41,454 nucleotides of DNA, taken from positions 1 to 41,454 of the forward strand of contig CANJXF010000041.1 of the NCBI GenBank assembly GCA_947478865.1, read 5' to 3'. Shown piece after piece: positions 1-7,680 of the stretch. The translations under genes and the position numbers were made by a program. The notes under the pieces were generated by a model. That model made no database searches. It was not told where the DNA came from and saw nothing but the letters and a program-made list of their open reading frames with translations. Within the stretch, counting starts at the first letter, position 1. Every line of letters begins with the position of its first letter. This DNA is from Verrucomicrobiales bacterium. Lineage in GTDB: Bacteria; Verrucomicrobiota; Verrucomicrobiia; Limisphaerales; CANJXF01.

Positions 1-2
1 AA

Positions 3-65
3 ATCATCCGCACCTGCCGCGGCAAGGTCTATCCACTGGACGCGAACAAGAAGATGAGCAAATAG
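3..65 (+). CDS. C-terminal end of an unidentified gene, cut by the window edge
   Basis: Reading from base 3, 20 sense codons end in TAG at 63-65 and give a basic tail (IIRTCRGKVYPLDANKKMSK). The other two forward frames give less protein-like sequence, one with a stop at base 55. The lysine-rich end and lack of stops suit a real C-terminus, but 20 residues are too few to assign a family. No start is visible because the gene enters from the left edge. Confidence 0.4.
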   Translation: MIRTCRGKVYPLDANKKMSK

Positions 66-515
66 CATTTAGAGATGAAGCGGATGCAAACGCGCGAGCA
101 GAACCCAGGCAACTGTCGTCACGGAGACTTACCGCTGACGCGCCGGCTCTCGCTCCGCATCCGCTGCGCTCGCCCGGGCGAAGCTGCCGGGCAAGATAGA
201 GAACGATTGAACGTAGAGAACTTAGGTAGGAATGGGTTGAAGAGTTGGCAGAGAGCCGCCCGGTTTAGGCGAACCCTCGTTGTCGTTAAGCGGCGGACTT
301 ATGTCCGACCCGCGAGCCTAGAGAGAGGAAGCGCCGCGACTCGCACCGTGGTCAGGTCGATAAGTTCCGCCGCAAGGCGGAATGAACTCACGCATATCAG
401 CAGGATCAACCGTCGTTGATGGTGGCGTCTGCCAACTCCTCAGTCCATTGCGCAAGGTCGGTAGAAAGAACCGTGAAAAAAACGGAACCAAATCCTATTG
501 CCCGCTTGACAAAAA
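66..515. other. 450-bp non-coding stretch with small hairpins
   Basis: I see no convincing gene here. A 114-codon open frame at 75-419 is arginine-rich, has no recognisable domain or ribosome site, and reads like GC-rich non-coding DNA. The stretch holds two small inverted repeats: CGGAC-TTAT-GTCCG at 294-307, and a 7-bp GCAA-loop hairpin described separately. A weak CCGT/ACGG pair lies near 471-485. Such hairpin-bearing spacers are common between genes in large verrucomicrobial genomes, which is an inference from general knowledge. Confidence 0.45.
365..382. repeat. Perfect 7-bp inverted repeat with GCAA loop
   Basis: TTCCGCC at 365-371 pairs perfectly with GGCGGAA at 376-382 around a GCAA tetraloop. 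No T-run follows on either strand, so it is not an obvious intrinsic terminator. It may be a copy of a dispersed REP-like palindrome, but only one copy is visible in this window, so the repeat status is unproven. Confidence 0.4.
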
Positions 516-1019
516 TTGAGCCATATCAACGGCAATGGGAGAGTGACGCCAAACCTTAGTAACAAAGCTAATCTAGTGGTCTGCCGCACCTACCGTCTCA
601 CAGCGACCCCAGCAAAGGACGCTGTCTTCGCAGGATGGTCGGGCGTCTCAAGTAACGCCAGCAATGGTCGCCTCGTTCGTGGCGATCAAGCGATGTCTCT
701 TGGGCACTTTCAGATTCAGAAAGCGGCATGGACCGATGTTTCCCAATGGAGGCAACGTCGCCATCTCAAAACGCATGCCTATGAGCCTCACGTATTTGAT
801 CCGACGATCAGCCGATCCTACGCTGCCGATTACCTGACCATTCTTCACGACCAACTTATGGGGGAATTCAAGCACGAGCCCAGCAACGCGGAAATCTATG
901 CGGCCTATAACATGGGCCTCGCGAAATTCCGCCAATTCAACTTTGATCTCTCCCGCGTAAACAGCACGACCGCCTCGAAGTGCAGACGAGTAGCCGCATT
1001 ATCGGAACGGTCGCGTTAA
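516..1019 (+). pseudogene. Chimeric remnant: InlB-like repeat joined to a lysozyme-like domain
   Basis: An open frame of 167 residues from a TTG codon. Residues 5-43 (NGNGRVTPNL ... LTATPAKDAVFAGWSG) match the pattern of divergent InlB B-repeats, which sit in secreted adhesin-like proteins of this phylum. From about residue 45 the sequence changes to a lysozyme/transglycosylase-like fold: SSNASNGRLVRGD, SLGHFQIQKAAW, then AEIYAAYNMGL. In that superfamily a catalytic Glu usually precedes the Ser-Ser/Ser-Gly pair. Here the residue before SS is Val44, exactly where the two halves meet, so catalysis is doubtful. There is no signal peptide and no clear ribosome site. I read it as the joined debris of two genes, though expression as a small protein cannot be excluded. 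Confidence 0.55.
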
Positions 1020-1150
1020 TTTGCACTTCATCACCTTACATTTCTTTCAGGACTTCTACCGACAAAGAAACATGCCGCTACCCGATAGTTAAGGTTTTTC
1101 CGCTCGATTAATTTACGTGGAGACATAAACAATTATCCAAGGAGATCAGT

Positions 1151-1702
1151 ATGGCCAAAGCCGTTTTTTGTATCGCTACCAGTGAGTTTCAAGCGGAATC
1201 AATCGTCAACGAATTGAAGGTGGCAGGGTTTGCAGACAACGATATTTCCGTTTTATTCCCAGATAAAACCGGCACGAAAGATTTTGCCCATGAGCAGCAT
1301 ACCAAAGCACCCGAGGGGGCGGTGACCGGTGCCAGCACCGGCGGCGTGGTGGGTGGCGCGCTCGGTTGGCTGGCAGGGATTGGTGCGCTGGCTATTCCCG
1401 GAGTGGGTCCGTTCATCGCCGCCGGTCCGATCATGGCTGCTCTTGGCGGAGCCGCAGTAGGAGCCGCCGTGGGGGGCATCACCGGAGCCTTGGTCGGGAT
1501 GGGCATTCCCGAGTACGAAGCCAAACGGTATGAAGGAAAGATAAAGGCCGGAAACATATTAATCTCGGTCCACTCCGAGAACAATGACGAGACTAAACGG
1601 GCCAAAGAAATTTTTGAGCAAGCCGGCGCACAAGACATCTCCACAAGCGCAGAAGCAGGCGTAAAGGAAGAAAAAGTAAATCGTCGCGCCGCTCGCGGAT
1701 GA
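1151..1702 (+). CDS. YflT-like general stress protein with glycine-zipper core
   Basis: 183 residues. The N-terminal part (about 1-45, KAVFCIATSEFQAESIVNEL ... ISVLFPD) resembles the YflT/heat-induced stress domain found in general stress proteins. Residues 56-120 form a long Gly/Ala-rich hydrophobic stretch (GALGWLAGIGALAIPGVGPF, then GGAAVGAAVGGITGALVG) typical of glycine-zipper membrane segments. The C-terminal part is charged and contains ILISVHSE, a common second half of this family. A good ribosome site, AAGGAGAT, lies about 5 bases before the ATG. It leads a short cluster with two small membrane proteins, a context often linked to osmotic or envelope stress. The exact biochemical role of the family is unknown. 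Confidence 0.72.
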   Translation: MAKAVFCIATSEFQAESIVNELKVAGFADNDISVLFPDKTGTKDFAHEQHTKAPEGAVTGASTGGVVGGALGWLAGIGALAIPGVGPFIAAGPIMAALGGAAVGAAVGGITGALVGMGIPEYEAKRYEGKIKAGNILISVHSENNDETKRAKEIFEQAGAQDISTSAEAGVKEEKVNRRAARG

Positions 1703-1750
1703 CCGGGGCGAGAACGCTGGATAGAAACTTTAAGAAACGAAAGGGCTATT

Positions 1751-1900
1751 ATGCTTTGGACGATTATTGCAATTCTATTGGTACTGTGGCTTTTGGGCAT
1801 CGTTACGTCCTATACGATGGGCGGGTTGATTCACATTCTACTGGTCATCGCCATCGTTGTACTTTTGGTGCGAATCATCAGCGGAAATCGATCCGTTTAA
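1751..1900 (+). CDS. Small lmo0937-type membrane protein (49 residues)
   Basis: A short gene encoding 49 residues starting MLWTIIAILLVLWLLGIV and containing TSYTMGGLIHILLVIAIVVL. This is the two-helix, almost wholly hydrophobic pattern of the lmo0937 family of small membrane proteins, with the conserved central TSYTxGGxIHxLLVIA signature. A purine-rich site (AAAGGG) lies 5 bases before the ATG. It sits 48 bp after the YflT-like gene and 7 bp before the DUF3185 gene, so the three probably form one transcript. Family members tend to accompany stress-related genes; no molecular function is known. Confidence 0.85.
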   Translation: MLWTIIAILLVLWLLGIVTSYTMGGLIHILLVIAIVVLLVRIISGNRSV

Positions 1901-1907
1901 GAAGCGC

Positions 1908-2111
1908 ATGAACAACAAAGCTCTGGGAGTTGGTTTATTAGTGGCGGGAGGGTTGTTGCTGCTTTTGGGCATTAACGAGTCGCAATCTACCGCCTCAGAG
2001 ATATCGAAGATACTCAGGAACTCTCCCACAGATCGTTCCATCTGGTTTTTTGTTGGAGGTGGCGTGGCTTTGATTGTCGGGCTCTACATGGTTTTGGCAA
2101 GGCGCGCGTAG
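1908..2111 (+). CDS. DUF3185-type small membrane protein
   Basis: 67 residues from the ATG at 1908. Two transmembrane helices (about 5-22 and 45-62) flank a polar loop with the pattern SQSTASEISKILRNSPTDRSIW. The TM, SxSxxSExS, SPTDxxIW, GGG, TM layout is the DUF3185 signature. The same frame stays open upstream to 1857, but that part overlaps the preceding gene and has no family resemblance, so I take the later start, 7 bp after the lmo0937-type stop. It is likely translated as part of the small stress/membrane cluster. Function unknown. Confidence 0.8.
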   Translation: MNNKALGVGLLVAGGLLLLLGINESQSTASEISKILRNSPTDRSIWFFVGGGVALIVGLYMVLARRA

Positions 2112-2261
2112 ATCTCAACGGCGCCTCGGCAGATCCGGGCCTGGTGGACGCTCCAGATCGATTGAAAAGGAATAATCGATTTTGCTTTAAAAAAAACAGC
2201 GCTCCTTGGATATTCGGAGGAAACGTAACCCCTTTGGAGAAAATGAATTGGGAGTGCTTGG

Positions 2262-2942
2262 ATGAAGAACAAATCTGAAACGAAAAGTGCGATCGCCCCG
2301 AAGGTTCACAATATCGTGATCGTGGATGACCACCCGATCCTCCGGGAAGGTTTGGCTCAATTGATTGACCAGCAAAAGGATCTTGGAATCTGCGGCCAAT
2401 TCGAAGACGCCTCCAAAGCGTTCGATGCGATCCCAACTATCAAGCCAGACCTTGCCCTGGTGGATATTTCTCTCAAAGGCAGCAGCGGCATCGAGCTGCT
2501 AAAAAACATCAAGAGCAACTATCCCAAGCTGCTCGTGCTGGTCCTCTCAATGCATGATGAATCGCTTTACGCAGAAAGAGTTCTTCGGGCGGGGGCGGCG
2601 GGTTACATCATGAAACAGGAGGCCGCGGAAAAAGTGCTGGAAGCAATCCGCAAGGTTTTGAAAGGCGAGATTTATCTAAGCGACAAAATGAGCGCAAAAC
2701 TCATGCACCAACTCGTGGGTGGCCGCGCGACCGCGACTGGCTCCGTAATGGAGCGGCTGAGCGACCGGGAACTGGAAGTGTTCGGCTTGATTGGCGAGGG
2801 CCGAGGCACCCGCCAGATTGCCGAGCAATTGCACCTGAGCGTGAAAACAATTGAATCGCACCGCGCGCACATTAAAGAAAAACTCAATCTGAAGAACGCA
2901 ACGGAATTGGTGCATCGGGCCATTCAGATGCGAGGCGAGTGA
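2262..2942 (+). CDS. NarL/FixJ-family response regulator
   Basis: 226 residues. The receiver domain covers about 16-132, with acidic pair Asp22-Asp23 (IVDDHPILREG), phosphoacceptor Asp68 (LALVDISL), Ser96 in the switch position and Lys118 (AAGYIMK). A LuxR-type helix-turn-helix follows (about 162-220: LSDRELEVFGLIGEG, then TRQIAEQLHLSVKTIESHRA). It should be a phosphorylation-controlled DNA-binding regulator in the cytoplasm. No histidine kinase gene lies nearby, so it is an orphan whose partner is elsewhere. It follows the small stress cluster by 150 bp with a GGGAG site before the ATG, and may belong to that response; this is only inferred from position. Confidence 0.92.
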   Translation: MKNKSETKSAIAPKVHNIVIVDDHPILREGLAQLIDQQKDLGICGQFEDASKAFDAIPTIKPDLALVDISLKGSSGIELLKNIKSNYPKLLVLVLSMHDESLYAERVLRAGAAGYIMKQEAAEKVLEAIRKVLKGEIYLSDKMSAKLMHQLVGGRATATGSVMERLSDRELEVFGLIGEGRGTRQIAEQLHLSVKTIESHRAHIKEKLNLKNATELVHRAIQMRGE

Positions 2943-3128
2943 CTCATGTCGCGACCAATCAGTCCAGGGAAAAAGCCAGACTCGCGGATTCGGCAGATTT
3001 AAACTTTTCAGGCATTCATAAGACGCGGCAATTCGCTCTGATGGGTTCGCCCCACCGACCCGCCGAACGCTAAATGAAATGTCTTTCGTTCTAATAGAAC
3101 TTTGGTTTGATACTCGACGAATTCGGGC

Positions 3129-4055
3129 ATGAATCCAAAAATTAAAATAGGTATTTACGGGATCTTGATTATCGCCGCGGCGATTTTTGCTGGTCTTTTT
3201 TATTCCAGCTACAAACGCGCACCGGCGAACTCAGCGGAAACCAGCGAGCCCACCAGGATCGCCAGCGAAGTGACAAACGCGGCCTCAACTAACCTGAGCA
3301 GCGCGACAAATGCCGCCAAAACTTCCGATCAGCCAGAGATTACGAAGTTGCCTGAAACCAATTTGGTGGCGGAGCCAAAAAGCAGTCCAGCCGCTGTAAT
3401 AACGGCCAAAGAACCGGCAAAAGGAAGGAGTGCAATGGTCGGATACCTGTGCGCTTTTCTCGCAACGGCGATTTTTTTGGGCCTGCTCATTGCCCGCGAC
3501 ATTTCAGAATACTTTGGAAATCGCAGCGTTGAATTCTTGTTCAATGACGACGGCGAAGGCATCAAAAGCCCTGAGTATGACGAAGCGGAACAGGAATGGG
3601 CCAACGGCCATTATCTGGAGGCGGTGCGGTTGATGCGCGAATATCTGGCCAAAAATCCGCGCGAACAAGGCGTCGCCCTGCGAATCGCGGAAATCTACGA
3701 AAAGGATCTTAAAAACAATCTTGCTGCCGTTCTTGAGTATGAGGAAGTGTTGAAGCACAAACTTCAACCGGAGCGCTGGGGCTGGGCAGCCATTCATCTT
3801 TGCAATTTGTATTCCAAAATGGGCAAAACCAAGGAGGCTGTCGCGTTGCTGCACCGAATTGTCGATGAATTCGGGGAGACGCCTGCCGCCGAGAAAGCGC
3901 GCAAGCGATTGGCTACTTTTGAAACGGTCGGTGAAGAAGGTCTCGATGGAGATTTGCCCGATTCCATCCATGGGGCACCACCGAAAGTAGCCAAGCCGGA
4001 AGAAAAATCCGGCGCGGCATCAAACCTTCCACCAGGTTTTCGACCCAAAAAATAG
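3129..4055 (+). CDS. Membrane-anchored TPR-repeat protein
   Basis: 308 residues. A first transmembrane helix (about 6-26) is followed by an Ala/Ser/Thr/Asn-rich linker (30-98) and a second hydrophobic helix (about 103-122, MVGYLCAFLATAIFLGLLIA). The region 150-265 holds TPR-like helical pairs (AEQEWANGHYLEAVRLMREYLAKNP; IAEIYEKDLKNNLAAVLEYEEVL; YSKMGKTKEAVALLHRIV). The tail is Pro/Lys-rich (LPPGFRPKK). Two membrane spans suggest an Asn/Thr-rich periplasmic loop and a cytoplasmic TPR platform for partner proteins. I do not recognise a named family. It precedes dapL by 50 bp on the same strand and may be co-transcribed with it. Confidence 0.7.
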   Translation: MNPKIKIGIYGILIIAAAIFAGLFYSSYKRAPANSAETSEPTRIASEVTNAASTNLSSATNAAKTSDQPEITKLPETNLVAEPKSSPAAVITAKEPAKGRSAMVGYLCAFLATAIFLGLLIARDISEYFGNRSVEFLFNDDGEGIKSPEYDEAEQEWANGHYLEAVRLMREYLAKNPREQGVALRIAEIYEKDLKNNLAAVLEYEEVLKHKLQPERWGWAAIHLCNLYSKMGKTKEAVALLHRIVDEFGETPAAEKARKRLATFETVGEEGLDGDLPDSIHGAPPKVAKPEEKSGAASNLPPGFRPKK

Positions 4056-4105
4056 CAGAATAAAATTTCATTCCCTTCAACCAATAACAGCGACTGTTCC
4101 TCTTT

Positions 4106-5353
4106 ATGTCTGACACCTACATCCAGAATCTATTTGCAGAACGCATCGGCGGAAAACAATACGGCAAATCCACCGCCATTTATAAATTTGAAAAAATCAA
4201 ACGCGCCAAGCGTGCCGCACTCGCCGCCAATCCCGGGGCCGAAATCATTGACATGGGCGTCGGCGAACCCGACGAAATGGCGTTCCCGGCCGTTGTCGCA
4301 AAGTTACACGAAGAAGCGCTCAAGCCAGAAAATCGCGGTTATTCCGACAACGGAGATGGCGTTCTGAAAACAGCCGCCGCGGGCTATTTGGAGAAAGTTT
4401 GCGGCGTCAAAGGAATCAACCCGGAGACGGAGGTGTTGCATTCCATCGGCAGCAAAGCAGCACTCTCAATTCTCCCGGCGGCATTCATTAATCCCGGCGA
4501 TTACGTTTTAATGACCACGCCGGGTTATCCGGTGTTCGGCACGCATGCGAAATATTACGGGGGACTCGTTCACAATTTGCCCCTCACGGAAGCAAGCCAG
4601 TTTTTGCCGGATCTCGACAATATTCCCGCGGATATATTGGCAAAGGCCAAGGTGCTCGTGATCAATTATCCCAACAATCCAACGGGCGCCAGCGCCACGC
4701 CAGAGTTCTATGCCAAGGTGGTTGAGTTCGCGAAAAGGAACGAAATTATCGTCATTTCTGATGCCGCCTATGCCGCACTGGTTTTTGAAGGAAAGCCGCT
4801 GAGCTTTCTGGCGACCCCCGGTGCAAAAGACGTCGGCATCGAACTTCATTCCACGAGCAAAACATTTAATATGACCGGGTGGCGCTGCGGATTCGTCGCG
4901 GGCAACGAATTGCTGGTCAAGGCTTACGGCGACGTGAAAGACAACACCGATTCGGGGCAGTTTCTGGCGATCCAACATGCGGCCGGATATTGCTTTGATC
5001 ATCCCGAGATCACGGAAAAAATTGCGGCCAAATATTCCCGCCGCATGGATTCGCTGGTCACGGTTTTGCGCCAGTCTGGATTCAATGCAAAAAAGCCGCG
5101 CGGCTCATTTTTCCTTTACGTCAAAGCCCCGAAAGCCGCTGTTAAAAAAGATGGATCGCGAATGGAATTCAAAAACGGCGAGGAAGTTTCGCAATGGTTG
5201 ATCACGGAGAAATTAATTTCCACCGTGCCTTGGGATGAGGCTGGGGCAAACTTGCGGTTCAGCGTCACGTTTGTCGCAAAAAACGAAGCCGACGAAACGC
5301 GTGTGCTGAATGAGATTTCAAAGCGCTTGAGCGACGTGAATTTCGAGTTCTAA
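4106..5353 (+). CDS. dapL: LL-diaminopimelate aminotransferase (DapL type)
   Basis: 415 residues, the normal size for this class I/II PLP aminotransferase. It converts tetrahydrodipicolinate plus glutamate to LL-diaminopimelate in one step, for lysine and peptidoglycan cross-links, bypassing DapC/D/E. Visible motifs: IDMGVGEPDEMAFP near 49-61, GYSDNGDG near 78-85, SIGSKAALSILPAAFINPGD (113-132), NPTG (191-194), Asp219 and Tyr222 for PLP, and the Schiff-base lysine Lys252 in HSTSKTFNMTGWRCGF. DapL is known from Verrucomicrobium and Chlamydia, which fits the host. A related aminotransferase specificity cannot be ruled out by eye, but the GEPDEMAFP and SDNGDG stretches favour DapL. Confidence 0.85.
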   Translation: MSDTYIQNLFAERIGGKQYGKSTAIYKFEKIKRAKRAALAANPGAEIIDMGVGEPDEMAFPAVVAKLHEEALKPENRGYSDNGDGVLKTAAAGYLEKVCGVKGINPETEVLHSIGSKAALSILPAAFINPGDYVLMTTPGYPVFGTHAKYYGGLVHNLPLTEASQFLPDLDNIPADILAKAKVLVINYPNNPTGASATPEFYAKVVEFAKRNEIIVISDAAYAALVFEGKPLSFLATPGAKDVGIELHSTSKTFNMTGWRCGFVAGNELLVKAYGDVKDNTDSGQFLAIQHAAGYCFDHPEITEKIAAKYSRRMDSLVTVLRQSGFNAKKPRGSFFLYVKAPKAAVKKDGSRMEFKNGEEVSQWLITEKLISTVPWDEAGANLRFSVTFVAKNEADETRVLNEISKRLSDVNFEF

Positions 5354-5546
5354 AAATCCATCAAACCTGGGCCAATTCAACGATAAGAACGGAATCAGGC
5401 TCAGGTTTTCCAAAACATTTTCAGGTTTTAAAACTATCGTTCGCGAAAGAGTTTTTGGCCTTCCTCGTTTGTTCTCACAGTGGCCGGACACGGATATCGC
5501 GGAAATGATTCCGTCTGAAAAGTCCTAAGCGGAGGTCAGTCTGGAA

Positions 5547-6629
5547 TTATCTTCCATCCGCGACGAGCGCCGCAACCGCCTCCAGATTCACTAACGTCGC
5601 GCGATCCCCTGCTTTCTTCACGGCAGCGCAGATCAAATCAATCGTTTTGAATTCCGGATCCTTGGCCGACAGCACCGCCGGATGGGCCAAAAAGTCGAAC
5701 ACCGCAGAGCTCTCAATCGCCCAATCGAGACTGAGGCGGATCGCCTTTAAAAACTGCTCCAGCGTCCATTTTCCGTTGCGAAATGCGCCAACATCGCTGA
5801 TCGGCGACATTGGAATTTCAATGAGCCCCGTTGGATAGACGAAAGGCTGCGCGGCCAGCTGTGCTTTAACAATGCCATCGAAAATGTCGGGAGTCGGCTC
5901 CACTCCGGGAATTGAATTCGGATGCGCCGGATATTTCCCGCTGACCCATTTAAAACCAAGTTTCAGCAGCATATTTTGGATATCCTCGCGGCCCGTCAAC
6001 CCGTTGGCGAAGCCGCCGGGCGTACGAAAGCCGGCAGGCCGAATTCCGAGCCGTGATATTAACGCCTCATTGGTCATTCGAATATTTTCGTCCAAAACTT
6101 CGGCAATGGTTTTGCCTTCGATCAACCACGGCGCGCGCTTGAACTTGAATTGAATCTCATCCGGCTTTTGGGCGAGCAAATAAACATGGTTGTAGGTGTG
6201 ATTGCCGATGCTGTGACCCATGCCGATAATCTCCTTCAGCCAATCAACGTTCTCCTGTTCCAGGGCACTGCCAACGAGGAAAAAATGAATTACTCCACCA
6301 GCGGCCTTCACGCGACGCGCTGCCTCGACTGCATATTTTTTTGTGACCGCGTCGAGATTTCCCTTCTCAAAATCCCAGTGTGTGTCGTCCCAATTTGGAA
6401 AATTCCTCGCCATTTCCAAATCCAGCGTGATGGCCACCAACGCTTTTCGCCCATAAATTTTCTTTGGTTCGTTCGCGAATATTTTTTCACCGGTGAGAGC
6501 TCCGCCAGCAGCGAGCGCGGAGGTTTTGAGAAAATTGCGGCGCGAAATTTCCGAAAGAATTGGTCTCCTGTTTGAGCAAATCGGAATATCGCTCACAGCG
6601 GCTGGGTCTATTTCTGCATTCACGTTCAT
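5547..6629 (-). CDS. Exported polysaccharide deacetylase (CE4-like)
   Basis: 360 residues with a twin-arginine signal (SRRNFLK at 29-35, then a hydrophobic Ala/Gly stretch), so likely exported folded. CE4/NodB-like motifs are present but altered: TLDLE (68-72) takes the place of the usual TFDD, the metal-binding HSIGNHTYNH (139-148) is intact, RTPGG follows near 202, and LAHP lies near the C-terminus. The family removes N- or O-acetyl groups from cell-wall or extracellular polysaccharide. A Glu in place of the second Asp occurs in divergent CE4 branches, so activity is plausible but the substrate is unknown. It begins 4 bp after the cysteine hydrolase stop, so the two are one operon. Confidence 0.78.
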   Translation of the reverse strand: MNVNAEIDPAAVSDIPICSNRRPILSEISRRNFLKTSALAAGGALTGEKIFANEPKKIYGRKALVAITLDLEMARNFPNWDDTHWDFEKGNLDAVTKKYAVEAARRVKAAGGVIHFFLVGSALEQENVDWLKEIIGMGHSIGNHTYNHVYLLAQKPDEIQFKFKRAPWLIEGKTIAEVLDENIRMTNEALISRLGIRPAGFRTPGGFANGLTGREDIQNMLLKLGFKWVSGKYPAHPNSIPGVEPTPDIFDGIVKAQLAAQPFVYPTGLIEIPMSPISDVGAFRNGKWTLEQFLKAIRLSLDWAIESSAVFDFLAHPAVLSAKDPEFKTIDLICAAVKKAGDRATLVNLEAVAALVADGR

Positions 6630-6633
6630 AACT

Positions 6634-7680
6634 TTATTTTCCAGACCTCACAGGCAAAACCTTCGCGCTCCCCTTGTATTCGATCCATGATATCTGGGTG
6701 ACTAGCTGGTTTAGGGATGCGAAGGAAATGTGCGCGCTCGTAGTGAAACGCGGCGTTGCTGCGGCCGGAAAAGTGGCAAGCGTGGCGTCGCCGACCAGAA
6801 ACACGTTAAAATCCTTGGAAAGGTTTTCATAACCGGCGCAGGTCCGCGCGTAACACATGTCGGTCGCATAGCCGGTGAGGAGCACATGCCGAATTCCATT
6901 TACCTGAAGAAAGTTTTTGAGCGCCGGATAACCCTCCCCGTCATAAATGACGACGTCCACAGGATCGACATCGATATCCGTTGTCACAGGAATCGGCAGT
7001 TCCCAGAAACCCTTTGGATCATATTTATCGCCGGAATCCAAACCGGGAAACTGTTTAAAATAATCCGCGATCGGCTTGTCGCTCGATAGCTTCAACGAAC
7101 CTGGAAGTGGATCACCGCGATAACCAAAGCTCCTGAGCCTGGTTTTCAATTCCTCTGCGCCTTCGCGACGCTCGATTTCGGTCGGCGAACCTTTGAAGGA
7201 GCGATAAAGTTTTTTCCGAATCGGATCCTCCATTCCCGGCAAACTGAACAAAACCAGCGACACTTTTCCGCGAAGAGATTTCAAAAAGGGGTTGATGACG
7301 CTCCTGGTGTGTTTGGCTGCAAGGTGGTTCTTTTGTGGCGTGCAGAAATCAGCAACTCCCGCCGGCTCGGGCGTATTCCAACCTTGCCCGTCATCAATTC
7401 CCCACGGATGAACCATGATGATCGCCGTGTCCTTCGAACGAAGCTTGTTTGGCATTTCAATGATGCCGCGCGCGTTGTAGGAAAATCGCCAGGCGCGCAC
7501 CAACAAATCGGCATCTGGGTCATCCACAAGGATCGGCGCCTCAAAACGGTTCGTCTCGCGAATCGGCTCAACCCATTCCGGAAAATCTGCCAGAAGAGGC
7601 TTAGGATTCCTGATCGGCGTCAGCCCACCATAGCAGGAGGGGAATGTGCGGATCGTCCGCATCCAAGTCACGTCGGCCAA
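6634..7680 (-). CDS. Isochorismatase-like cysteine hydrolase, 5' end lost by fusion
   Basis: A 348-codon open frame from TTG. From about residue 20 it is a cysteine hydrolase of the isochorismatase superfamily: central strand DTAIIMVHPWGIDDG (84-98), then LLTGYATDMCYARTC with nucleophile Cys276, and VFLVGDATLATFPA. The Asp usual in the first strand is replaced by His91, so this is a divergent branch. Residues 1-19 are not native. That DNA, read in another frame, is the middle of a PVC-type heme-binding gene (see 7619-9370), so the true start and any signal peptide were deleted. Residual expression could start at an internal codon such as Met77, but that would skip part of the fold. Probably inactive or impaired; an assembly chimera is the alternative. 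Confidence 0.7.
   Translation of the reverse strand: MADVTWMRTIRTFPSCYGGLTPIRNPKPLLADFPEWVEPIRETNRFEAPILVDDPDADLLVRAWRFSYNARGIIEMPNKLRSKDTAIIMVHPWGIDDGQGWNTPEPAGVADFCTPQKNHLAAKHTRSVINPFLKSLRGKVSLVLFSLPGMEDPIRKKLYRSFKGSPTEIERREGAEELKTRLRSFGYRGDPLPGSLKLSSDKPIADYFKQFPGLDSGDKYDPKGFWELPIPVTTDIDVDPVDVVIYDGEGYPALKNFLQVNGIRHVLLTGYATDMCYARTCAGYENLSKDFNVFLVGDATLATFPAAATPRFTTSAHISFASLNQLVTQISWIEYKGSAKVLPVRSGK

Noticed and set aside
75-419. 114-codon open frame on the plus strand
   Set aside because: Arginine-rich with no domain, no ribosome site and hairpins inside it. It looks like GC-rich non-coding DNA.
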